DNA of 64,000 nucleotides from Theocolax elegans (Eukaryota > Arthropoda > Insecta > Hymenoptera > Cerocephalidae), in contig CM047425.1 of the NCBI GenBank assembly GCA_026168455.1, positions 23,514,648-23,578,647 of the forward strand, written 5' to 3'. Shown here in pieces: positions 10,748 to 19,972 of the stretch. Position numbers and translations under genes: made by a program. Positions within the stretch are counted from its first letter, which is position 1. Every line of letters begins with the position of its first letter. The notes under the pieces were generated by a model. That model was not told where the DNA came from. It did no database searches and saw only the letters and a program-made list of their open reading frames with translations.

Positions 10748-12079
10748 ATGTCCACTAGTAAACATAAACTAATGGTGCACAGAAATGAATCAGAAGGGGA
10801 ACCCAACCCCAAAGCAACAACAGGAGCTGGTTTACCCAAGCGGAAACCAAAAGATAAAGAAGCAGAAAAAGATCAGAAAAGTAACAAGCGCGGCCTGTCG
10901 TCTTCCTCGGATGAGGAGTCGAAAGAGCCAAAAAGGGCAAAGCCCGCAATGGCAAAAAAAGTAATAACGAAATCAGTATCTGAGTCTTCAAGCTCGTCGG
11001 AGTCGGAAGGAACGGAAGTAGAAACCGGCAAACAAAGCAGGAAAATTGAGGTCAAAAGCTTGATAGAGGTACCAATGTATATGTTGGACCAGATAAAGAT
11101 CGTTAAGAGACACTTAACGAAGAAAGATAGCGAAAACGCACATGAGGCCTTAGACAATATGCACAGCCTAGTCTCTACACTATTGGCGAAAGCAGCATTT
11201 TTGGAAGGACAAGTTAAAGTCCTATCTGAACAAAGGCAAAAGGCAGTAAATCCGGGTAACGTCTCGTACGCAGACGTTACCAAGAAACTAGTTGCGCCGA
11301 AAGAGACGACTAGGGCTGTTGTAATAAAGAATCCGGCTATGCACAAGCCCATCATTAAGCCGAAAAGAGCAGACAAGTTTAGAAACGAAGAGGAGATAAA
11401 ATCCAAGTTTCAAGCCGAATTCCGACCGAGAGCAGAGAAGGCTCAAATCAGAAGCCTCAGGACAATTAACAAAGGTCTAATTATCGAGACGGAAAATGAA
11501 GAGTCTTTACAAAAGATTCTAAATAAACCGTCCTTGAAGGAGACCTTTGAAATGCATAGACCAACAAAACAGAAGCCGAGGATGATCATATATGATCTTC
11601 CTAAAAATCTAAACGAGAAAGAAATAAGAGAGATAATAGTCGAGCAAAACGTTTGCTCGGCTGACGAGGCGGAAAGAGAAATTACGCCGAAATTTAAAAC
11701 AGGAAAGAGGGATACGAGCAGGACCAACTGGGTTATCGAGGTAACCCCAAAAATTAGAACTAGGTTGTTGCAAAGAAGGAGGATCTTTGTAGATTACCAA
11801 TCGTGTAAGGTACAGGACTTTGTATTAGTCTCCAGGTGCTTTAAGTGCCAGGGATTCGGTCACATCAGCAAAGTCTGCAATAACGACGTACATTGCTCGC
11901 ATTGCGCCGAAAAAGGTCACTCTTTTGACAAATGTCCGAAAAAACAGGAAAATAAAAAGTGCATAAACTGCGTCAAGGCCAAAAAGAAGTCGGACCATAA
12001 TGTTCTCGACACTAAATGTCCGTGCTATACAAAAGCACTAGAACGCCTAGTAAATAACACAGATTACGGGGAGCAATAA
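10748..12079 (+). CDS. LINE B ORF1 (gag-like, three zinc knuckles)
   Basis: 443 residues. The N-terminal 100 residues are Lys/Ser/Glu-rich and disordered. A region around 105-165 (LDQIKIVKRHL ... VKVLSEQRQKA) looks helical or coiled-coil. The middle resembles the RRM-like portion of R1/I-type ORF1 proteins. Three zinc knuckles end the protein: CFKCQGFGHISKVC, CSHCAEKGHSFDKC and a spaced Cys/His third one. It should bind the element RNA and form the ribonucleoprotein. The start ATG at 10748 gives the full domain set. Confidence 0.9.
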   Translation: MSTSKHKLMVHRNESEGEPNPKATTGAGLPKRKPKDKEAEKDQKSNKRGLSSSSDEESKEPKRAKPAMAKKVITKSVSESSSSSESEGTEVETGKQSRKIEVKSLIEVPMYMLDQIKIVKRHLTKKDSENAHEALDNMHSLVSTLLAKAAFLEGQVKVLSEQRQKAVNPGNVSYADVTKKLVAPKETTRAVVIKNPAMHKPIIKPKRADKFRNEEEIKSKFQAEFRPRAEKAQIRSLRTINKGLIIETENEESLQKILNKPSLKETFEMHRPTKQKPRMIIYDLPKNLNEKEIREIIVEQNVCSADEAEREITPKFKTGKRDTSRTNWVIEVTPKIRTRLLQRRRIFVDYQSCKVQDFVLVSRCFKCQGFGHISKVCNNDVHCSHCAEKGHSFDKCPKKQENKKCINCVKAKKKSDHNVLDTKCPCYTKALERLVNNTDYGEQ

Positions 12080-15000
12080 ACCCTGTATTCTGATAACACA
12101 ACTTAATGCCAGACGAGCACAGCGGGTGGTACCCGAAATAAAGCAAAAAGCGTATGAAAAGGGAGTTCACGTAATTATGCTACAAGAACCATACACAAGA
12201 AATAATAAAGTGACGGGATACGGTATGGGTGTAAGAATAGTCTCTTCTAAAGACAATCTGTGGGCAGCCATAGCAATAACAGACCCGAACGTGATAGCGA
12301 TGCAAATAACTAACTTATGTACACCGCACTTCGCAATAGCAGAACTATCAGTACCATATAAAGTCTACCTAATTAGTGGATATTTCCAACTAAAAGATGA
12401 TATTGAGATACATCTAAGATCGCTTCAGGAGATAGTAACGGCTCTACGAGGAAAGAGCTTTATAATTGGTATTGATTCGAATGCAAGATCGCCACTATGG
12501 GGCCCTATGGAAACGGATGCAAAAGGAGAGAAACTAGAAGAATTTATACTCCAGAATAACCTCAGAGTAATAAACGATCCCAATAGCATTGCAACAGTCG
12601 CAAACGAAGTCGGAGAAGGCTATGTCGATGTAACTCTAACCTCACCAGATATGGCACAAAGAATACGAAACTGGAAAGTCCAAGAAAACTGGACATCAAG
12701 TGACCATAGAGCAATAACATTTGAATTAGTGGAACAAGCTCAGGGAGGTAGATATAGGAAGCAAGAGTACATCAAAGCTATATAACAAGCAAAGCGGACT
12801 GGGGATTGTTTATTAACACACTGAGAGAAAATTGGAAAGCCCAACCGTACCGACAGGATATTGGTTCAACAATCGCTGGCATTAAAGACATAATAAATGG
12901 GATAAAAATAGCATGTGACAAAGCTATACCCACTAAGAACAAGACTAGTAGGAAAGTTCCATGGTGGAACGAGGACTTGACAAAGGCCAAAAAACATACA
13001 AACAGGTTACGCAGACAATTCCAAAGGGAAAGAGATCCGGACACAAGAGAACGTGCAAAAATGACTTATAGACTGGCCAAGCGACAATATACAAGACTAA
13101 TAGACACAACCAAAACCCAAAAATGGGAAGAATTTGTGACCAAACAAGGTAACGACAATCCATGGAGCTTACCATACAAACTGGCTGCCAAAAAAGCTAG
13201 AGTTAAAGAAATCGCAAGTAACGTGAAGACAGACGATGGTTACACTATGACCTGGAATGACACAGCAGAGCAAATTCTTCATCAGCTCTTTCCAGACGAT
13301 AACCTGGAAACAGAAACGAGAGAACAGACAAAAGTAAGGCAACAAAATCAAAGATATACAGACGAATACAGCGAAACCGAAAATTTTACAAGGCAGGAGA
13401 TGGTGCAAGTCGTAAGAAAATTAATATTAAAATTAAAATTAGGAAAAGCGCCAGGAATCGACTGTTTCGATCTGAAGATAATAAGAGTTGCTCTTACAGT
13501 AGTGGGTGAAGAACTGCTAAAGTTATATAATAACTGTCTAAAACTCGGTATATTTCCGAATACTTGGAAAACAGGCAAAGTAATTACAATCAAAAAGGGA
13601 AAGAGACAAAGATCCTGGTCTAATTAGCTCATATAGACCAATATGCCTGCTACCAGTTTTAGGAAAAAATTCTGGAAGGTCTGATAATCAAAAAATTAGA
13701 TCAAATCGTGGAACCACGTCTGTCTGACAAACAATACGGTTTTAGAAAAGGCAGATCAACCGAAGATGCGATAGTGTACTTAAAGACCAAGGTGCACAAC
13801 TCAAGCTGTAGATATGTACTCATAATGTTTTTGGACATTAAGGGTGCATTCGACAATGTATGGTGGCCGGGAGGACTAAAGAACCTGAGAGGCATGAACT
13901 GCCCCTGGAGACTGTACAATATCGTTAGGGATTACATCTGTAATAGGAAAGTAATAATAACCGAAGGTGGCAATTTTGCAAGCAAAAATGTGACAAAGGG
14001 ATGCCCACAGGGATCCCTACTATGTCCAATCCTATGGAATGTCGTATTTGATGAAGTGCTTCACAAGTTAGACAGAGAAGGACACGAGACGATAGCCTAT
14101 GCAGACGATCAAGCAATTATAATCGAAGGAGACTCCCGTAAAGAACTGGAACGGAAAGGACAAATGGCCATAAATATAATAGAAGAATGGAGTAAAAGTG
14201 TCAAAATGAAACATGCCCCAGATAAATGTGCAATGTTACTAGCAAAGGGAACATTTCATCCTAAATGTTACCCACTAATCAGAATAAACGGGCAAAGAAT
14301 TAAAAGGCCAGAACCGTTTAAATATCTGGGCGTCTCTTTGGCAAAGGCCTTAGCGTACAAACGCATGTTACGGAGATCTCAAAGAAAACCAGAGGAATTT
14401 TCGAAAGGCTGGCCTTCCTGGCAAGAGAGGAATGGGGCCTAGGCTATCGATCTCTAGATATAATATATAAGGGAGTGTTCATACCCATAATAACATATGC
14501 AGCAGCAGGATGGTACGGGCTCACAAATAATGTCCAGAAAAAGAAACTCATAATGTCGCAAAGATATGCCCTGATGAAAACCACAGGAGCGTACAGAACC
14601 ATCTCGGCCGAATCTATTACAATGATTACAGGTCACCTACCGATTGACTTAGAGTGCGAAAGAAGAATCGGACTATATTGGATGAGAAAAGGAAAAGAAT
14701 ACCGATATAAAAACTTTACAGTACAATCGGAGGAAGGACTAGGCACGCGAAGAGAAAGAAAATTGATAATAGAAAGGCTAGACCAGGAGATAAGAAAGAA
14801 TGGCAGTTGAGATGGGATAACACGATAAAAGGAAGACGCACATATGAGGTTTTACCTAGCATAGAAGAAAGGCTAGCGAAGTTTTGGTTTAGACCGAGTA
14901 AATGGCTGATCCAAATACTCAGTGGACATGGAAACTTCCAATCTTTCAGGAAAAGATTTAACTTTGTAGAGTCCGACCTATGCAGCTGTGGAGAGGCAGA

Positions 15001-15250
15001 CACCCCCGAACACGCTTTATGGACATGTGTGAAGTACGAAACAATACGGCATAAACACGTACAGGATATGGAAGAAGCAGCTAGAAATACGAAAAGGATG
15101 ATGACGACCAAAGAAGGCGTAGACAAATTAACCATGATGGTGAAAGACATTATGCTTGTAAAGATTGCTACCGAAGACCTAGAAAAAGACTTGGCTTTAA
15201 CCGCGACAATAGCAGAAGTAGTAGTAGGAACAGAGGAAGACGAAGTGTGA
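12054..15250 (+). pseudogene. LINE B ORF2: APE endonuclease, reverse transcriptase, Cys-rich tail (frameshifted)
   Basis: Open from 12054, overlapping the end of ORF1 in another frame, without an ATG before the conserved start of the endonuclease. Endonuclease signatures follow: MLQEPYT, a GIDSNARSPLWGP site and SSDHRAITF. The frame breaks near 12785, 13627, 14442 and 14810. Reverse transcriptase motifs are present across the pieces: APGIDCFDLKIIR, FLDIKGAFDNV, GCPQGSLLCPILWNV and AYADDQ (near 14095). The C-terminus keeps the CSCGEADTPEHALWTC metal-binding pattern seen in R1/I-type elements. At least four frame changes make it non-coding as sequenced. Confidence 0.85.
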
Positions 15251-16002
15251 GAGATAGAAGTAGGAACAGTTAATCTTCCTGAAATAGAAATAGGGTAGAG
15301 AGAAAGGAAATGCATAAGTGAGCAGAGGGAGAAAGTGAAATGAGTGAAAGATGGAAGATAGTAGATAGGCAAAAATCGAAAGTTGCACTAATACATGTCG
15401 CACTAACAAAGGTAGTAGAACAGAGGTAATCAAGGTAGATAGAGATTTGTACTAATTAACATAATGACTAACATTCCGTATAGGGAAAAAGGGTTTTCGT
15501 AGAATGAAAGTTGAGCGAAAGGAAAGGATGAATGTAAAAGCTCAGAATGAAAGAAAGGGTGAGTGAGAGAATAGATAGGTGAATAGGAACTCCTTCTTGT
15601 AGGTTAGGCAAAAGCCAAAGAAGAGAGAAGAAAGAAGAGAGAAGAGAAGAAAGAAGAGAGAAGGGAAGAAAGAAGAGAAAGGAAGGCAAGAGGTAAACCT
15701 CATAAACAGTTGGTCTTGCTCCCCTGAAAAAGCGCAAAAGTAAGAAACAAAGAAACAAAGAAACAAAAATAAAAATAAAAAATAAACCGAAGCAATAAAT
15801 AAGAACAAACGAGTAAAGCATAATCGCAAGAGCAGAGAAAGGCTAAGCGAACTCTTTATGTTCTGTAGTCCAAATAACCGTCACAGTCGAGGATAAGAAG
15901 TACAAGAAAGATAGGAATAAACGATGTGACATGGACGACCGCCGGTATGCCAGAGGCGAGGTACGGCGGCAATGATCGATGCGTTAGGCATCGATCTAGC
16001 TC

Positions 16003-16042
<40 letters not shown>
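15251..16042 (+). other. LINE B 3' UTR with terminal hairpin and T tract
   Basis: Starts with an A/G-rich stretch (15290-15840) of repeated GAAGAGAGAAGAAA-like units. It ends with a perfect 9-bp hairpin (GATCGATGC at 15974-15982, GCATCGATC at 15988-15996) followed by about 38 Ts (16005-16042) next to the target duplication. A T tract, not an A tract, at the sense 3' end is unusual. The hairpin is a candidate for the element's reverse transcriptase recognition site. Confidence 0.75.
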
Positions 16043-16043
<1 letters not shown>

Positions 16044-16055
16044 TATTATAATAAA

Positions 16056-16293
16056 ATAATTATTGTATATTATATTATTAATATTAATAATTATATAAAT
16101 GATTAATAATATATTGATAAAATAATAATGAAAAATAAAATGTAACAAATTTTTGTGGTACATTTCGAAACAAAAATACATATGTATGTGTATATATACG
16201 TATATACACTGTAAATCTTATTTATTATATAAATAATTTATAATCATATTGGCGATATATGCGTAAAATATTCAAATAAATTACTCCAAGGTG

Positions 16294-16338
<45 letters not shown>

Positions 16339-16785
16339 TTGTTGACAAAATTGATAATTACTGTAGTACAGTTGAATAACTGTCAATAATCCCTCGTAAT
16401 AATATATCAATTTACTCAACTTTTTTGCAAACTATTCTAATTATTCGTCCACTCTGTAATTTACAGGGTTAAAAAAGTATATGTTCAGCAAGTTCCATGA
16501 TTTTCGTGGCATAGTACCTTAGAGAGAAACTCATTTAAAGATTCAAATAAATTAATTTTGCCGCGCATGAATACAGTAGCTCACACATACTACGAAGGAC
16601 ACGCAATGTCCGGTGCTACACGCACACAATGACGCGTCTTTGGTGGCTGACTGTATGTGTGATTAAATAGTACATTGTTTCTGTGGCGCCGCCGTGCGGA
16701 GACAAGGCGAAGGGCTTCAATAAGATCACAGCAGTTTTATGGTGGGGGAAAGGCAGTCGGTCCACCTCTGTTTCTTACACCGTGA
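16056..16785. other. AT-rich region with (TA)n, no gene
   Basis: Low-complexity A/T sequence with a TA microsatellite at 16295-16334. From 16561 to 16785 there is a less AT-rich unassigned stretch ending where the Penelope-like copy begins. No coding frame of note. Confidence 0.6.
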
Positions 16786-17764
16786 TTAAACACTGTCAAA
16801 AAAATCTTACATAACAACAAGTATCCAAAATGTTTTATTAATAATGCTATTAACACCAGGTTACGAAAAATAAGATTGTCCAACGTTGTTAAACAAAATA
16901 AAAAACAAGTAATTACAGTCTTACCCTTACCATATCATAGAGATTTTCACAAAAATTAGTAGATTGTTAAAAGTACAACATAGCATTATCCCAAGAATCG
17001 AAAATAGGTTAAATTCCGTAATAAAATTAGGTAAAGATTCTACTAGCAAGTTCAATACATGTGGTGTAGTATATAAATTTAACTGTAAAAATGTCAATCG
17101 ATTTACATAGGCGAAACAAAGCGAATGTTAAAAGATAGAATTTCTGAACATAAAAAATCACACAATACTGAATCAGTAATAGCTTAACACATGAAGAATA
17201 AAACCATCAATTTGATTTGAAAATATCCAAATACTAGACAAAGAAATGTACGTAAAAAACGGGTAATTTCTGAAATGATTTTTATAAATAGTCCATAAAA
17301 AACACACTACATAAAAAAGAAGACACAAGGGCTTTAAATTACTTGTATAAGAACATACTGTAACGGCTGTTAAATTACTCACAATCAGTATATATAGGTA
17401 TATACGTAGTATATACTAATCATCCTGTGAATTTCTTGGAAAATTGAAAGAGTTTTAGATACTCTATATGTTATTTTCTGTGTATAACGGTTAGTCCGAT
17501 TTGACATGGCTCGATGTTGAGCTATACTTATTTTCAATATTGGTAATTATTGCGTTTTTGTGTATTTATATAAAAAATTATTTCTTGTTGTTTTTGTCAT
17601 TTTGAAAAATTGTTAATTATTTGTGTCTTTGTTAATAAATTAGTGCAGAAGAGGTCTGAAAAGATAATCAGACGAAACGTCGCAATTTTAATTAAAAGAA
17701 AAGGTATTAAATTTATTCAACATCCTGTGAATTACCCTACAAGATCGCTTAAAAAACCAAAATA
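16786..17764 (+). mobile_element. 5'-truncated Penelope-like element copy
   Basis: Matches 21884-22864 of the longer copy almost base for base with scattered indels. It includes the GIY-YIG endonuclease region and the terminal part with TCTGAAAAGATAATCAGA and CGAAACGTC. The start at 16786 is abrupt, consistent with 5' truncation. Single-base indels break its frame. One codon differs informatively: where the longer copy has a TAG stop (22142-22144) this copy reads AAG. Confidence 0.85.
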
Positions 17765-18642
17765 AATAAGGGAGGGTGACTATTCCAAACTATTTCATTA
17801 TAAGTGCATAAACTGCGTGTAGATTGGCGTGCAGGTATCATTTTGATATTTTCAATTTGGCTATAAGTACTAGCTGCGAAGCCTATGATTATTTTAATCT
17901 TTCTGATTTACAGAATAAAGTTTGTTATATCGTTTCCGATCCGTGCGGACGCAGACCTCTAACGCTAGCGCTTGCTACGATATGAATTTGTGGTGGCCCC
18001 CTGAAAAGGGCCGTTTTGGTTGATGGTGGTACTGCCATATTAATGTTGGCCGCGTGGATCGCTGCGGAGAACGGGCTTCGGGCAATAATGTAGCCTCCTT
18101 AAGCACGCCGCCTGCTGGCGCCCGACACCGGGAGCGACCGAGTTGACAAGGGTCGCCGTCCGGGGCGCAGGTGCTTCCGGGAGATTAAACAACCGGCGTC
18201 GCGAGGCTGCACCTCCGCGGATCGCGCAGCTCCGTTAGGATAGTCCTTGTCTTCTCAGGTCGGTTGCGTGGTGTCTCGGCCACAGGGGAGTGTGCAGGAG
18301 GAGCCGTGGTGGTGGTGCCGGCCGGGTTGCCTTCCGCGTGATAATTTTGCCCCGAACCACGTGTCGTCGTCGGAGGAGGGATGGAGGTCCAGACTGCCTC
18401 GTTCTCTCGTCGCTGTCGCGAGTAGCGTGGACGGGCCCGTTCAACGTGGACGGACCCTGGATCCCCTACGATTGCTCGCCTCCGCCTCCTTTTACCACGA
18501 TGATAGCGGCAGACCGGAATCAGGGTGGGCGGCTTGGACTCTCTTTGGTCCGTCCGATGGCTCTCCGCCAGGCGGTGGTGTAGCGGCCGAGCGGTAGCGA
18601 CGCCTTCGGGTTTCGGAGCCTCTGAGCATCGTCGCGGCTTCT
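17765..18642. repeat. GC-rich sequence shared with 22865-23776 (copy 1)
   Basis: Begins directly after the Penelope-like terminus and runs parallel to 22865-23776 until both diverge after GAGCCTCTGAGC. Frames occur on both strands but none is recognisable, and the frames of the two copies differ because of indels. The minus strand carries a histone-type stem-loop motif near 17995-18012, here with one extra base. Confidence 0.75.
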
Positions 18643-18762
18643 GGAGCTATAGTCGTGCTCCATGGTTTGAGGAGCGAATGAATGATTTATTCGTTCGTCC
18701 GCTTATATATCCGGGAGGGCGGGCCGCGCCCTCTAGTGGCGCCATGATACGGGCTTTGCTGA

Positions 18763-19086
18763 GGTAAACCGAGCGAGCCTGACGTCGTCGACCGCATCGC
18801 CAAGATGCTGGAGGATGCGCTGCGGCCCATCGTTTCCCAATTAACGTCGATGGTTTGTCAGTCTCGTAGGAGAAGCCCAAGGTCCGACTCTCCAAAGAAA
18901 GGCTCGCCGACGAACCGACCTCCGGAAAATAGGAGGTTAGGCAGGCCTAACGGCCCGAGGTAGAGCTCCGAACAAAGGCAGGAGAAAAAGAATGCGAGTC
19001 CACCTAGGGAGAAAAGTAAGGAACAGCCGAAGAATCGAATGGGCAACAGTAGAAAACGCCAAAATACAAAAAAATACGAAACGCTC
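18763..19086 (+). pseudogene. Possible LINE ORF1 N-terminal fragment
   Basis: An open stretch around 18763-18960 starts DVVDRIAKMLEDALRPIVSQ, a helical segment of the type seen at the start of LINE ORF1 proteins. It is followed by Ser/Arg/Pro/Lys-rich sequence. A TAG stop at 18961 interrupts it and similar Lys-rich sequence continues beyond. No zinc knuckle or other decisive motif is present, so the call is weak. Confidence 0.3.
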
Positions 19087-19193
19087 AACTCGCAAGATGA
19101 TTGCGAATCCTTAAAATCGACTCTCTCAGTATGCGCGGTAGGTGGTGGTTAGGCGCTTCCGTAGAGGACAGACGATATATGCGTCCCGGCTAT

Positions 19194-19194
<1 letters not shown>

Positions 19195-19236
<42 letters not shown>
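19195..19236. repeat. (GA)n microsatellite
   Basis: An uninterrupted GA repeat of about 42 bases. The reading frame across it (alternating Arg/Glu) is an artefact of the repeat. Confidence 0.95.
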
Positions 19237-19238
<2 letters not shown>

Positions 19239-19972
19239 CTTCCCGCCGTACTGATAACGGAATTACATAGCAGTAAGTGGTGCACCACTTCTAGACCCGC
19301 GTGTCTCGTATTAGTTTTTTCAATATACCTGGTATGGTCCAAGTGAGGAAACGTTCCTTCTTACTTCCTCCTCTCGTGACCAATCCCGCCCGGATAGTCA
19401 GGTCGGTGGTTCGCGGGAGACACTTTACGAGAGAAGGCGCGCGTGACGTAGGCAGACCCTACGTCAGAGCTCCCTACGTCAGAGCTATATAAGTCACACG
19501 GTGTGACGTCACAGCCATCATGTTAAGTAACCGATAGTTCCCGGATCGGTTGCTTATAACGCGAACGCTAGTGGTTTTCAATTGATTGTTTTCGCGCTGA
19601 CTTCGGGGGTAGTCGACGGTACGACTCCCCCTCAATTGTTACTTTCTAATCTATTAATAATTATTTATTTATTGAATAAATTGACTCGGCGAGATTATCT
19701 TTCTCGCCAACTAACACAATATCTCGCTTGTTAATATATATTCCCGGTGATAATCCTTTCAAACGAATACCGCCCTCTCCGGCATTTACTCTAGTTGGCA
19801 AGTTTTGGGCATAGGAACTAACTCGCGTTTTTAAAGTCAAACAAAGTAATTGGCGTTGTTAACGGCATTGCACGGGAATCAAAGTGATTCCCGGCCGCAT
19901 TGTGGGACTACACATGTGTACAATGATTAAACTTGTGTTTAATCATTGTACACATATAATATATTTCATTAT
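19237..19972 (+). promoter_or_regulatory. LTR-like promoter region (possible solo LTR)
   Basis: A perfect tandem pair of the 15-mer CCCTACGTCAGAGCT (19457-19471, 19472-19486) abuts a TATA box (TATATAA, 19486-19492). A palindromic TGACGTCA (CRE-type) lies at 19504-19511. An AATAAA occurs about 180 bases further on (near 19674). Promoter followed by poly(A) signal over a few hundred bases is typical of an LTR, but I cannot fix both ends and see no internal region. It directly precedes the longer Penelope-like element. Confidence 0.45.
19915..19954. repeat. Perfect 18-bp inverted repeat
   Basis: TGTGTACAATGATTAAAC (19915-19932) and its exact complement (19937-19954) are separated by four bases. 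It lies just left of the Penelope-like insertion end at 19973. Confidence 0.9.

Larger units (their letters stand above)
10117..16055 (+). mobile_element. Full-length R1-like non-LTR retrotransposon (LINE B)
   Basis: A 14-bp direct repeat TGTATTATAATAAA at 10117-10130 and 16042-16055 flanks the element, a target-site duplication. Between them lie a 0.6-kb 5' UTR, ORF1 with zinc knuckles, ORF2 with endonuclease and reverse transcriptase, and a purine-rich 3' UTR ending in a hairpin and T tract. The intact 5' end and duplication show one complete insertion. ORF2 is broken in several places. Confidence 0.9.

Noticed and set aside
15974..16042. Bacterial-type intrinsic terminator (hairpin plus T run)
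   Set aside because: The context is a eukaryotic LINE 3' end fixed by a target duplication.
18235..18600. Overlapping genes on both strands in the GC-rich repeat
   Set aside because: Frames are not conserved between the two copies (indels change them) and show no domain; they are a by-product of GC-rich sequence lacking stops.
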